From an uncultured Ruminococcus sp. (lineage in GTDB: Bacteria > Bacillota > Clostridia > Oscillospirales > CAG-272), in assembly GCA_902785485.1 (NCBI GenBank), contig CACZZA010000009.1:1-33934 (forward strand): a stretch of DNA of 33,934 nucleotides, given 5' to 3'. Made by a program: the position numbers and the translations under genes. Below are positions 1-8,220 of this stretch, in pieces (position 1 is the first letter of the stretch; the number at the start of each line of letters is the position of its first letter). Under the pieces are notes generated by a model that was not told the origin of the DNA, did not search any database, and saw nothing but the letters and a program-made list of their open reading frames with translations.

Positions 1-16
1 TTATTGTCATACAAAA

Positions 17-45
17 ATTATACCACAAAAAGAAGACTATGTCCT
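17..45 (-). promoter_or_regulatory. Probable promoter reading out of the window
   Basis: On the minus strand there is a consensus TATAAT at 17-22 with an extended -10 (TGG directly before it). AGGACA at 40-45 can serve as a -35 with a 17-base spacer. It would serve a minus-strand gene lying before base 1. The -35 falls inside the terminator hairpin of the dehydrogenase operon. The -10 is strong, but the target gene is not visible. Confidence 0.45.
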
Positions 46-70
46 CATTTTTTTGAACATAGTCTCTCTT
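34..70 (-). terminator. Rho-independent terminator after the dehydrogenase operon
   Basis: A 9-bp inverted repeat, AGACTATGT at 34-42 with ACATAGTCT at 57-65, has a 14-base loop. On the minus strand the stem is followed by TCTTTTTG. On the plus strand it is followed by a longer T run (69-78), so it can act in both directions. It sits 50 bases past the stop of the E1 gene. A second weak hairpin, GGGACT/AGCCCC, lies around 79-98. Confidence 0.7.
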
Positions 71-119
71 TTTTTTCGGGACTTTTTTTACAGCCCCTTT
101 TCTCACGTATTATATTAAA

Positions 120-2606
120 TTACACGCCCTTCTTGGATCTGTCGATCTTTTCAGCGTCGGTGACGTTGTAGGTCGGAGTGTAACCCGGGATGGGCTGGAT
201 CTTCTCGTGGATGGCGTCGATGATGGTCTTCGCCTGCGGGAAGAAGAATTTTTCAAGCTCATAAGCGGGAGTGATCCAGTTGCGGGATCCGAGCGCTACT
301 GCCGGCGCGTCGAGGTAGTCGAAGCAGAACTCGTTGATGTTCGCCGCCATATCCTTCATTACGGAGTTGCGTTCGCACGCGTCGCCGACGATGAGGATCT
401 TGCCGGTCTTCTTGACGGACTCGATGACCTTTTCGTAGTTGAACGGAACGATCGAACGGGAGTCGATGACTTCCGCTTCGATGCCGTACTTCTCGGACAG
501 CTCTTTAGCCGCGTCGAGCGCACGGTAGAGGACCGCGCCGATGGTTAGGATGGTGACGTCCTTACCCTGTCTCTTGACGTCGGGCTCGCCGAGCGGGATC
601 TCGTAAGACTCGGTCGGAACTCCGCCTTCGTGGAATCTCTCGCCGTAGTCGTAAACTCTCTGGCTCTCGAAGAAGACGACGGGGTCGGTGCCGTTGAGCG
701 CCGCAGTCATAAGACCTTTAGCGTCGTAAGGAGTGGACGGGAACACGACTTTGAGTCCCGGGATATGCGCGGTGAGCGCGGTCCAGTCCTGGCTGTGCTG
801 CGCGCCGTACTTCGAGCCGACGGAAACACGGATGATGATCGGCATTTTGAGGATGCCGGCGGACATCGACTGCCATTTAGCGACCTGGTTGAAGATCTCG
901 TCGCCCGCGCATCCGATGAAGTCCGCGTACATAAGCTCGACGATGACGCGTCCGCCGCTCATCGCGTAACCGACGGACGAACCGATGATCGCCGCCTCGG
1001 AAATGGGAGCGTTGAAGAATCTGTGATAAGGAATGACCTCGGTCAGACCGCGGTAAACGGCGTACGCGCCGCCCCAGTCACGGTTGTCCTCGCCGTAGGC
1101 GATGAGGGTCGGATCCTCGTAGAACTTGTCGATGATCGGCTCAAAGAGACCGTCTCTGACCTGGAACACTTTTGCTTTCGGAACTTCCTTGCCGTTTGCA
1201 TCCCACTGAGTGCGGACCTTGTTCTTGATCGCCTTGACTCTCGGGCTTTCTTCCTTCGGAGCGAGCACGTCGGGTTTGCGTGTGGTGTCCATAGACGGAA
1301 CGTGGAGGTTCGAGAACATGATGCCGGAAATAGCGGTGGGATCCTTCGCGAGGTCCATACGCGGAGATACGGAGTCGTCGGTCGCCAGCTTGCAGACCTT
1401 GGTCATGCGGCGGACGATGACTTCGTCGATGGCGTCGAACTCAGCCTCGGTAGCGATCTTGCCCTTGACGAGCTTGTTTCTGAACGCTTTGATCGGGCAG
1501 GCTTCCTTCCATGCGTCGATCTCTTCCTGGGTACGGTAGGTGGAGGAGTCGGAAGGAGAGTGTCCGGTGGTACGGTAGGTAACGACGTCGAGAAGCGCGG
1601 GACCGAAGCCCTTGGTGAGCAGGTCTTTCTTTCTCTTGACCGCGTCGATGACCGCGAGCGGATCGTAGCCGTTCACGCGTTCCACGTGCATTTCGTTGGG
1701 ACCGAAGCCTGCGCCGAGACGTGCGGGCATATCAAAGCCCATGGTCTCGCCTCTGGTCTGACCGCCCATGCCGTAGAAGTTGTCGAATATGTTGAACAGG
1801 ATCGGGAGTCCGCCGTCGCCGGGAACGCCGTCCTTGCCCCAGAGCTTCTTGATCTGGTCCATGGTGGACATATTGAACGCTTCGAGAACGGGGCCGCGTC
1901 CGCAGGCGCCGTCGCCGAAGTTGGCGACTACGATGCCTTTTTTCTTGTTGGATCTCTTGTAGATAGCCGCGCCGAGAGCGACCGGAGCCGCGCCGCCGAC
2001 GATGGCGTTGTTGGGCATGATACCGAACGGGATGAAGAACGCGTGCATCGATCCGCCGAGACCTTTGTTGAAGCCGGTGGTGCGGGCGAAGATCTCAGCC
2101 AGCGCGCCGTAGAGCAGAAAGTCGATGGCGAGGTCCTTGACGTTGCCTTTGATTTCTTCTTTTCCTTCGATGGCTCTGAGGGTGGCGCCGCCGAGGAATT
2201 CTTTCATTATATCGTACAGCTCTTCGTCGGTCAGCTTGTTGATGGACGAAAGACCTTTAGCGAGGATCTCGCCGTGGCTTCTGTGCGAGCCGAACGTGAA
2301 GTCGTTGATGTCAAGGCAGTAGGCTTCGCCGACGGCGGACGCTTCCTGACCGAGAGAAAGGTGCGCCGGACCGGGGTTGTTGTATTCAACGCCGTTGTAA
2401 ACGCTCTTCGTCTTGATCTCGTTGAGCATGGTCTCAAACTCGCGGATGGTACGCATATCGCGGTAGATGCGGAGCATATCGTCCTTGGTGTAGAGCTTCT
2501 TTTCTTCCGCCAGCGTCTTCTTGTACTGGTTTACCGGAATGTCTTCAAAATGGATGAATTCGGGTTTGAAGACTTTTTTGGGGTCAATAAATTGACTTTT
2601 AGGCAT
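120..2606 (-). CDS. 2-oxoacid (probably pyruvate) dehydrogenase E1, alpha and beta subunits fused
   Basis: This is the thiamine-diphosphate-dependent E1 enzyme of a 2-oxoacid dehydrogenase complex. It decarboxylates the oxoacid and passes the acyl group to the lipoyl arm of E2. The 828 residues hold an E1-alpha-like half (about 40-420; GDG of the cofactor motif at 231-233, followed later by NIFDNFYG) and an E1-beta-like half (about 480-815; YGEDNRDWGG, then the PISEAAI region). In most Firmicutes these are separate genes. The stretch between GDG and the second half of the cofactor motif is longer than usual because of a Gly/Lys-rich insert. AAGGAG precedes the ATG. It is the last gene of the DeoR-E2-E3-E1 operon, 39 bases after E3. 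Pyruvate is inferred from context; acetoin or branched-chain oxoacids are not excluded. Confidence 0.9.
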   Translation of the reverse strand: MPKSQFIDPKKVFKPEFIHFEDIPVNQYKKTLAEEKKLYTKDDMLRIYRDMRTIREFETMLNEIKTKSVYNGVEYNNPGPAHLSLGQEASAVGEAYCLDINDFTFGSHRSHGEILAKGLSSINKLTDEELYDIMKEFLGGATLRAIEGKEEIKGNVKDLAIDFLLYGALAEIFARTTGFNKGLGGSMHAFFIPFGIMPNNAIVGGAAPVALGAAIYKRSNKKKGIVVANFGDGACGRGPVLEAFNMSTMDQIKKLWGKDGVPGDGGLPILFNIFDNFYGMGGQTRGETMGFDMPARLGAGFGPNEMHVERVNGYDPLAVIDAVKRKKDLLTKGFGPALLDVVTYRTTGHSPSDSSTYRTQEEIDAWKEACPIKAFRNKLVKGKIATEAEFDAIDEVIVRRMTKVCKLATDDSVSPRMDLAKDPTAISGIMFSNLHVPSMDTTRKPDVLAPKEESPRVKAIKNKVRTQWDANGKEVPKAKVFQVRDGLFEPIIDKFYEDPTLIAYGEDNRDWGGAYAVYRGLTEVIPYHRFFNAPISEAAIIGSSVGYAMSGGRVIVELMYADFIGCAGDEIFNQVAKWQSMSAGILKMPIIIRVSVGSKYGAQHSQDWTALTAHIPGLKVVFPSTPYDAKGLMTAALNGTDPVVFFESQRVYDYGERFHEGGVPTESYEIPLGEPDVKRQGKDVTILTIGAVLYRALDAAKELSEKYGIEAEVIDSRSIVPFNYEKVIESVKKTGKILIVGDACERNSVMKDMAANINEFCFDYLDAPAVALGSRNWITPAYELEKFFFPQAKTIIDAIHEKIQPIPGYTPTYNVTDAEKIDRSKKGV

Positions 2607-2645
2607 AATAAAGTTCTCCTTATATTATAATTTGATTTTTGTTTT

Positions 2646-4007
2646 TCAGATCATGTGGAGCGCTTCGCGGATGACCTCGCTCACCGTCGGATGCGGGAAT
2701 ACGAGCTTGTGTACGTCCTCGACTCTCATTTCTTTCTCGACCATCATAGCCGCGCCGTAGATGATCTCAGACGCGTATGTGCCGAACATATGCACGCCGA
2801 GGATGGTGCGGTGCTTCTTGTCGATTATCAGCTTGACGATGCCGTCGCCGCCTTCGTTTTCGGCGATGTAGCGTCCGGAATAGTTCATCGTGAAGGATTC
2901 GACCTTCGCGTCAAGTCCTTTGGCCTTGACCGATTCCTGAGTCTCGCCGACCGACGCGACCTCGGGGTTGGTGTAAATTACGGACGGGATCGAGTTGTAG
3001 TTGACTCTGTCCTTCTTGCCGAGGATGTTGTTGATCGCAACTTCGCCCTCTCTGTACGCGGTGTGCGCGAGCATTATCTTGCCGTTGACGTCGCCTGCGG
3101 CGTAAACGCCGGGAACATTGGTCGCGCAGGTGTCGGAGGTGACGATGGCTCCGCGCTCGGTGATGACGCCGATGTTCTCAAGTCCGATGCCCGCGGAGTT
3201 TGCGCGGCGTCCGATGGAAACGAGAACGACGTCAGCCTTTGCGGACTGTTCCTTGCCGTCAAGCTCATAGTTCACGCAGTCCTTGCCGACCGACGTGACT
3301 TTCGCTTTGAGCAGGAATTCGATGCCTTTTTTCTTATAAGTTTTGAGAAGGAGAGCAGAGATCTCGCCGTCGGTGGGTCCGGCGATGTGGTCTAGCATTT
3401 CGATCACCCTGACGTGCGAGCCGATGGAGTTGAAATAGCTTGCCATTTCAAGTCCGATGACTCCGCCGCCGATGATGACGAGCTCCTTCGGCACTTCTTT
3501 CATATCGAGGATCTCGCGGTTGGTCTTCGCAAATCCCGCGGCGACCGCTTCGCGCAGACCGGGGATCGGAGGAACGGCGGCCTCGGAACCGGTGCATATA
3601 AGCAGGTTCTTAGCCTGATATTCTTTTCCGTCAGCCTCTACCGTGAAGCCATCGGCGGTCTTCTCTTTGATCACCGCCGCCGCCTTTACGACCTCGACGC
3701 CGTGCTTTTTCATTTTCGCTTCGACGCCCGAAACGAGCATCTTGACGACCTTGCCTTTGCGGTCGATGACCTTCGCGTGGTCGATCTTCGCGCCTTCAAA
3801 GGTCACACCGTAAGCGTCGGAGTGCTTCGCGTAGTCGTATATTTTTGCCGAATAGAGCAGAGTTTTGGTCGGGATGCAGCCTTCGTTGAGGCATACGCCG
3901 CCCATCGCTCTCTTTTCGATAACAAGCGTTTTGAGTCCGCTTTCGGAAGCTCTCTCCGCGGCGTTATAACCCGCGGGACCTCCGCCGATGATTATAAGAT
4001 CGTACAT
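2646..4007 (-). CDS. lpdA: Dihydrolipoyl dehydrogenase (E3)
   Basis: This FAD- and NAD-dependent disulfide oxidoreductase re-oxidises the dihydrolipoyl group of E2. The 453-residue length is normal for the family. Visible are the FAD-binding GGGPAG near residue 8, the redox disulfide CLNEGC (Cys39 and Cys44), a second nucleotide-binding motif IIGGGVIGLE, the second FAD site ending in AAGDV, and the C-terminal catalytic pair His439/Glu444 in HPTVSE. All key residues are present, so the enzyme should be active. It lies between E2 and E1 in the same operon. The start has an AAAGGAAG ribosome site. There is no extra N-terminal lipoyl domain, unlike some clostridial E3 proteins. Confidence 0.95.
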   Translation of the reverse strand: MYDLIIIGGGPAGYNAAERASESGLKTLVIEKRAMGGVCLNEGCIPTKTLLYSAKIYDYAKHSDAYGVTFEGAKIDHAKVIDRKGKVVKMLVSGVEAKMKKHGVEVVKAAAVIKEKTADGFTVEADGKEYQAKNLLICTGSEAAVPPIPGLREAVAAGFAKTNREILDMKEVPKELVIIGGGVIGLEMASYFNSIGSHVRVIEMLDHIAGPTDGEISALLLKTYKKKGIEFLLKAKVTSVGKDCVNYELDGKEQSAKADVVLVSIGRRANSAGIGLENIGVITERGAIVTSDTCATNVPGVYAAGDVNGKIMLAHTAYREGEVAINNILGKKDRVNYNSIPSVIYTNPEVASVGETQESVKAKGLDAKVESFTMNYSGRYIAENEGGDGIVKLIIDKKHRTILGVHMFGTYASEIIYGAAMMVEKEMRVEDVHKLVFPHPTVSEVIREALHMI

Positions 4008-4026
4008 TTATTACGCTTCCTTTCTC

Positions 4027-5352
4027 TTATTTCGCCATGAGAAGGTCGAAATTTTCGAGGTTTGCGCAGAGTTCTTTGAGGAACTTGGCTGCGGGCGCTC
4101 CGTCAAGCGCTCTGTGGTCGAACGTGAGGGACAGACCCATAGCGGAATAGAACACGTCCTGACCGTTGACCTGTTTTACGCGGCGGGTGATGGTGTCAAC
4201 GCCGAGGATGCAGGTCTGAGGCGGATTGATGACGGGAGTGAAGCTCTCGATGCCGAGCGAGCCGAGGTTGGTGACCGTGAAGGACGCGCCGGTGAGCAGG
4301 TCGGGATTGATCGAGCCCTTCTGAGCGTCCTTGATGATACCCTTAGCGGCGTTGGAAAGCTCGTTGAGACTCATCGTGTCGGCGTTGAACAGAGTGGGAA
4401 CGAGGAGTCCTCTCTCGGTGTCTACGGCGATACCGAGGTTAACGACGTTGAAGTATCTGATCTTGTCGCCGAGGAAGTGCGCGTTGCAGTCTCTGTGATT
4501 TTTAAGGGTCTTCGCGACCGCGAAGAGGACCATGTCGTTGAACGTGATGTTGCCGAGTCCGAGCGCTTCCGCGTTCGCTTTGAGCTTTGCTCTGTAAGCC
4601 ATGATCGCGGTGGCGTCGAAGGAGCTGTTGAGCGTGAGCTGAGCCATATTCGAGAGGCTCTCGTGCATCGACTTCGCGATGACCTTGCGTACGTTCGAGA
4701 TCTTGACGTCCTCGTACTGAGCGGCGGGCGCGGATGCGGGAGCTGCCGCCTGAGCCGGAGCGGTCTCCGCTTCTGCCGCGGGAGCCTTGCCGGTCTTGAT
4801 AAATTCGTCGAACTGTTCGGGAGTGAGGCGCTTGCCCGCGTCGAGCAGAGCGTTGACGTCGCGTTCGATTATTCTGCCGTTGGGTCCTGTCGGAGTAGCG
4901 GACGAGAGATCCGCGAAGGTCTTCTCTGCGAGGTGTTTCGCTCTCGGGGAGATCTTCATTTCGCCGGAGACGGTGCCGGTCGCTTCCGCCGCGGGAGCGG
5001 CTTCTTTCACTTCTTCTTTCTTTTCCTCCGCGGGAGCGGCTTCGGCTGCAGCGGGAGCCGCCGCGGGCGCTTCCTCCGCCTTCTTCTGAGGCATCAGAGC
5101 GGAAATATCCTCTCCGGGAGCGCCTATGATGCAGACGGGATCGAGGCAGGGGACGTCGTCTCCGTCCTCCGCGAATACTTCGAGAAGCGTGCCGGACACT
5201 GCCGCCATCTCTTCAAAGCTCGACTTGTCGGTCTCGTAGGAGAACAGTACGTCGCCCTCGGATACCGCGTCTCCTTTTTTCTTCTTCCATTCGGTAATGA
5301 CGCAGCTCTCGACGCTCTGGCCCTGCCGCGGCATTATTACTAACGTTGCCAT
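4027..5352 (-). CDS. Dihydrolipoamide acyltransferase (E2)
   Basis: This is the core acyltransferase of the 2-oxoacid dehydrogenase complex, moving the acyl group from lipoate to CoA. Domains in order: one lipoyl domain (1-78; the lipoylated lysine is Lys43 in ETDKSSFE), a long Ala/Glu/Pro-rich linker (about 88-130), a small E1/E3-binding domain (about 133-172, beginning ISPRAKHLAE), a second Ala-rich linker, and the catalytic domain to residue 441. The active-site HxxxDG is at His413-Asp417. CGGAGG lies just before the ATG. The gene starts 34 bases after the regulator gene and ends 19 bases before E3, so it belongs to the same transcript. The alanine-rich linkers are typical mobile arms, not a sign of damage. 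No lipoate ligase gene is in the window. Confidence 0.93.
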   Translation of the reverse strand: MATLVIMPRQGQSVESCVITEWKKKKGDAVSEGDVLFSYETDKSSFEEMAAVSGTLLEVFAEDGDDVPCLDPVCIIGAPGEDISALMPQKKAEEAPAAAPAAAEAAPAEEKKEEVKEAAPAAEATGTVSGEMKISPRAKHLAEKTFADLSSATPTGPNGRIIERDVNALLDAGKRLTPEQFDEFIKTGKAPAAEAETAPAQAAAPASAPAAQYEDVKISNVRKVIAKSMHESLSNMAQLTLNSSFDATAIMAYRAKLKANAEALGLGNITFNDMVLFAVAKTLKNHRDCNAHFLGDKIRYFNVVNLGIAVDTERGLLVPTLFNADTMSLNELSNAAKGIIKDAQKGSINPDLLTGASFTVTNLGSLGIESFTPVINPPQTCILGVDTITRRVKQVNGQDVFYSAMGLSLTFDHRALDGAPAAKFLKELCANLENFDLLMAK

Positions 5353-5386
5353 AAAATACCTCCGTATTTGTATATGATTTTTTTGC

Positions 5387-6151
5387 TTATGCGTGTATTA
5401 TCTTGACTCCGGCTTCCTTTGCCTGCTTTTCAAGCTCGGACGGAAGGATTGCCGAAGTGATGAGAATGTCGATGTCTTTGATCCCGCAGAACGAGTACGG
5501 AAGACTGCGGTCAAGTTTGTTTTCGTCGATAAGCGCGACTACGAGCCGCGATTTTTCAACGATGAGCTTTTTCGTTTCGCATTCCGAAAAGTTACCGCAG
5601 GACAGACCGGCGGAAGCCGAGACGCCCGAGGGAACGATGAACGCGGTATCGATGTTGATCGCGTTCAGGAACTTGAGCGCGAGAGTACCGGTGACCGAAA
5701 TATTGTCTCGCGTCACCATTCCTCCGATGATGTTGACGATGACGTTGCTCTTGTTGAGCAGTTCAAGCGCGATATTGGGTCCCGTTGTCGTTATCGTGAG
5801 ACGTTCGTCCGGGAGGAAAGACGCCATCGTGAGCATCGTGGTACCGGAATCCATAAATATCGAACGCCCGGGTTCGAGGTACTCGATCGCCTTTTTGACG
5901 AGCAGTTCCTTCGAACGGCGGTTCTTGAGCATACGGTTGGGGAATTTGTCTTCCATCGTCGTCGTGATGAATTTCATCGAGCGGGCGCCGCCGCGGACTT
6001 TGATGGCGTCGCCGTTCTTTTCAAAGAAATCTATATCTCGCCGGATGGTCATTCCTGATACGTCGGGGAAAAGCGCGAACAGTTCCTTGAGCGAAACAAA
6101 GGGCTTGTTCTCAAGCATTTCCTTGATCACTTTTCTTCTTTCGCTGTGCAT
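5387..6151 (-). CDS. DeoR/GlpR-family transcriptional regulator
   Basis: This 254-residue repressor-type protein has an N-terminal DeoR winged helix-turn-helix (1-58; VSGMTIRRDIDFFE is the recognition helix region) and a C-terminal DeoRC sugar-phosphate-isomerase-like sensor domain (about 75-230; DSGTTM and the IDTAFI segment). Family members usually bind a phosphorylated sugar or related metabolite that releases them from DNA. It is the first gene of the dehydrogenase operon and is followed after 34 bases by E2, so it probably controls its own operon. The promoter region holds a palindrome and repeated half-sites that fit such a protein. AGGAG is 8 bases before the ATG. The effector cannot be read from the sequence. 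Confidence 0.9.
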   Translation of the reverse strand: MHSERRKVIKEMLENKPFVSLKELFALFPDVSGMTIRRDIDFFEKNGDAIKVRGGARSMKFITTTMEDKFPNRMLKNRRSKELLVKKAIEYLEPGRSIFMDSGTTMLTMASFLPDERLTITTTGPNIALELLNKSNVIVNIIGGMVTRDNISVTGTLALKFLNAINIDTAFIVPSGVSASAGLSCGNFSECETKKLIVEKSRLVVALIDENKLDRSLPYSFCGIKDIDILITSAILPSELEKQAKEAGVKIIHA

Positions 6152-6178
6152 TTCGTTTCTCCTGTAATGTATTATTAC

Positions 6179-6196
6179 CGTGTTACTTTTAACACG
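6179..6196. promoter_or_regulatory. Palindromic operator at the start point of the deoR-dehydrogenase operon
   Basis: CGTGTTA-CTTT-TAACACG is a perfect 7-bp inverted repeat with a 4-base centre. It begins about ten bases downstream of the TATAAT at 6206-6211, so it covers roughly +4 to +21 of the transcript. A repressor bound here would block initiation or early elongation. The half-site recurs in the upstream array (see 6283-6374). The likely binder is the DeoR-type protein encoded next; that is inference. Confidence 0.65.
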
Positions 6197-6205
6197 ATCA
6201 GGTCT

Positions 6206-6234
6206 ATTATATATATTCTATTATGAATTGTCAA
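6206..6234 (-). promoter_or_regulatory. Consensus sigma-A promoter of the deoR-dehydrogenase operon
   Basis: On the minus strand TTGACA (6229-6234) and TATAAT (6206-6211) are separated by exactly 17 bases, a perfect vegetative promoter. It lies about 55 bases before the regulator's ATG. So strong a promoter implies that expression is limited by repression rather than by polymerase recruitment. Confidence 0.85.
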
Positions 6235-6282
6235 CGGTAAAAGTTAAAGTTTAATAAAAAACTCAAAAAAATTAACGCAAAG

Positions 6283-6374
6283 CGTGATAAAATTAACATA
6301 ATACGTGTTATTTTTACCAACTTTGCGTTATTTTCATGTGAAATTTGCGTCAACTTACCGCATCATACGTGAAA
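6283..6374. repeat. Array of five heptamer half-sites spaced 20-22 bp
   Basis: Reading the plus strand, CGTGATA starts at 6283, CGTGTTA at 6304, TGCGTTA at 6324, TGCGTCA at 6346 and CGTGAAA at 6368. The steps are 21, 20, 22 and 22 bases, close to two helical turns. In addition TAACGCAAAG (6273-6282) and CTTTGCGTTA (6321-6330) form a 10-bp inverted repeat. The array fills the space between the dehydrogenase-operon promoter and the end of the hydroxyacid dehydrogenase gene. The half-site matches the palindrome at 6179, so this is probably an operator array. Confidence 0.5.
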
Positions 6375-7457
6375 TCAGCCTTCGTAATACGGAAGCTGTT
6401 CCGCAAATCCTTTTTTGCCGTTGTTGAAATAGTAGACGACGTGCTTGAAGGTCTCCTTCGCCTTTTCGGAAGCGGCGACGTCGGAGTTGAAGCCCTGGTG
6501 AGGCTGGACGTAGATATTCCCTTTGCGGGAGATCGCGCGGTCAAGCAGTTCCTTTCCGGCTTTCAGATCGGGAGTATCAAAGTCGTTGTGTCCGCGCAGA
6601 GCGCCGGTGAAACGGTCTTCCGACGAAAAAACGTCGGTGCCGAAGCCGATGATCAGGCCCTTGTCGATCAGTTCGAGGATGACGCTTTCGGGAGCGATCT
6701 CGCCTCTGGTAACGTTGATGAACACAAAAGGTTTTTTGGCTTTTGAAAGCAGTTCTTTCGTGAAATAACCTTCGTTATAAAACCGGCTCGCGGGGTTTTT
6801 GGTAAGATTCATCGCGTTGATGATGAAGTCTGAGTTTTCCGCCGCCTCTTCTTTGGAAGTAAAGACCACCGAGTCGCCGTACAGCTCCTTCAGTTCGTTC
6901 TCGCGGATGTCGACCGCGCGCGCTTCGAGCCCGTTTGCAACGAGCAGATCATAGATCCTTTGACCGATCTTGCCTACTCCGAAAACCGTCGCGCGGCGCC
7001 CGGGACGAAGCTCGGTGAACGAGGTCGCCTTGTTGCGTTCAAAGGTCAGGGTGTTCATCTCGTACTGGTTGAGATAACCCGCCGTGGCGTAGAGAAATTT
7101 TATCGCGGTCTGGGCGACGGCGTTGACGCAGTATTCGCGCAAGGACGCGACGTTAGCGACATCGGAAAGATGCTCGAAATGATCATACCCCGCGCTGCGG
7201 GTGACGACGCTCTTTTTGTTTCCGCTGTTTATATAATCATCCGGCAGAACCGAGTGGGTCTTCGTCGTGATCATATCGGGCATCACCGTTTCGGGATGCG
7301 CCTCAAGCCATTCCTGCACGGTAAGAGGTGTGATGACGTACTCGAGTTTTTCGGGAAGAAGACCGGCTTTCTGAGCAGCCTCCTGCTGTTCGAGCAGGTG
7401 ATCCGACTCCTCTCCGAGCGCTTCAAAGTGCATAATGTCGTAATACTTTTTTTCCAT
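6375..7457 (-). CDS. D-2-hydroxyacid dehydrogenase (D-lactate-dehydrogenase-like)
   Basis: This 360-residue NAD-dependent dehydrogenase belongs to the D-isomer-specific 2-hydroxyacid family and probably interconverts a 2-oxoacid and a D-2-hydroxyacid. The nucleotide-binding GxGxxG is in VFGVGKIGQR (about 180-189). The substrate-binding arginine is in NVTRGEI. The catalytic histidine is in QPHQGFNSD near the C terminus, and the glutamate is probably in VFSSED. The substrate cannot be fixed; pyruvate/D-lactate is reasonable beside a pyruvate-dehydrogenase-type operon. AAGGAG lies 7 bases before the ATG. It has its own promoter at 7528-7556 and appears to be a single-gene unit, as the next operon has a separate promoter. 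Confidence 0.85.
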   Translation of the reverse strand: MEKKYYDIMHFEALGEESDHLLEQQEAAQKAGLLPEKLEYVITPLTVQEWLEAHPETVMPDMITTKTHSVLPDDYINSGNKKSVVTRSAGYDHFEHLSDVANVASLREYCVNAVAQTAIKFLYATAGYLNQYEMNTLTFERNKATSFTELRPGRRATVFGVGKIGQRIYDLLVANGLEARAVDIRENELKELYGDSVVFTSKEEAAENSDFIINAMNLTKNPASRFYNEGYFTKELLSKAKKPFVFINVTRGEIAPESVILELIDKGLIIGFGTDVFSSEDRFTGALRGHNDFDTPDLKAGKELLDRAISRKGNIYVQPHQGFNSDVAASEKAKETFKHVVYYFNNGKKGFAEQLPYYEG

Positions 7458-7527
7458 TTCTTACTCCTTCGGACAGGCGGAAAGTCCCTCCGCCGCCCCG
7501 GCGCGTTAATTATTATATTTCCGTAAT

Positions 7528-7556
7528 ACTATAACACATTCTTTATCAAAATGCAA
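7528..7556 (-). promoter_or_regulatory. Promoter of the hydroxyacid dehydrogenase gene
   Basis: On the minus strand TTGCAT (7551-7556) and TATAGT (7528-7533) are 17 bases apart, leaving a leader of about 65 bases before the ATG at 7457. The -35 box directly abuts the -35 box of the plus-strand promoter at 7557. Confidence 0.65.
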
Positions 7557-7585
7557 TTGACACAGGCAAAAAAATGTGATATTCT
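7557..7585 (+). promoter_or_regulatory. Promoter of the YgjV-VWA operon
   Basis: TTGACA (7557-7562) is followed after 17 bases by TATTCT (7580-7585), with a TG one base before the -10 (extended -10). It lies 45 bases before the TTG start at 7630. No other promoter is evident before the large VWA gene, so it probably drives 7630-14300. Confidence 0.7.
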
Positions 7586-7629
7586 TATCGGGATAAATAA
7601 AAAGGGATAAAAGAAACGAAGGTATCGGT

Positions 7630-8181
7630 TTGACAGCGGAAAAAGTTGAATTCATATTCGGCATCCTCGCCGGGGTAATAGTGGTTTTTGCGTATCTGTG
7701 CAAGAAAAAATGGCAGATGCTTTTTCTCTTTGCCTTTTCAAACCTTTCCGTCGCCGTAAGCCTGCTCGCCCTCGGAAAATACGACTCGACGACCCTGTAT
7801 TTTCTCGGCTTCGCGCAGACGTTCATAAACGGCATACTGGCGCTCAAAGGCAAGGAGCCTCCGGTCTGGTCGAGCGTGATATTCTTTATCTCTTTCACTT
7901 CTGTCAGCGCCGTGAAGCTGATCTCGGACTGGCAGTCGCCGGTCGATATACTCCCCCTGCTCGCCACGATGACCTTCGTAATATCCTTCGCGCAGAAGGA
8001 TCAGCAAAAAATACGGCTTATCAGTCTGTTCAACCTCATTTTCTGGGCGACGTACTTTTTTCTCGTCCATTCGACGGCGATCTGGACCGAGCTTATCGCG
8101 ATAGCGGCGGATATTTATTCCATGATCCGCGCAAGAAAAGCGGTATCATCCGAAGACACCTCGCGATCAAACGAGCCGTAA
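7630..8181 (+). CDS. YgjV-like integral membrane protein
   Basis: This small membrane protein of 183 residues has about five to six hydrophobic segments covering most of residues 8-165. The pattern resembles the bacterial inner-membrane protein family of E. coli YgjV, including a stretch with WSSVIFFISF and a late FNLIFWATYF helix. The family has no established biochemical role. The start is a TTG at 7630, chosen because GAAGG lies 7 bases before it and the first membrane helix follows at once. It shares the promoter at 7557 with the VWA gene, which begins 39 bases after its stop. Its link to the VWA proteins is by position only. Confidence 0.7.
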   Translation: MTAEKVEFIFGILAGVIVVFAYLCKKKWQMLFLFAFSNLSVAVSLLALGKYDSTTLYFLGFAQTFINGILALKGKEPPVWSSVIFFISFTSVSAVKLISDWQSPVDILPLLATMTFVISFAQKDQQKIRLISLFNLIFWATYFFLVHSTAIWTELIAIAADIYSMIRARKAVSSEDTSRSNEP

Positions 8182-8220
8182 AGTGAATAATAAAAAACAC
8201 AGATATAAGGAGAAATTGTT

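Noticed and set aside
630-2630. A 666-codon open frame on the plus strand opposite the E1 gene
   Set aside because: It is the mirror of a real gene with strong third-position bias. Its translation is Val/Arg/Asp-rich with no domain, and the minus-strand frame is a clear enzyme.
3988-5343. A 451-codon open frame opposite the E2 gene
   Set aside because: Low-complexity Arg/Gly/Ser-rich translation; the E2 frame on the other strand has all expected domains.
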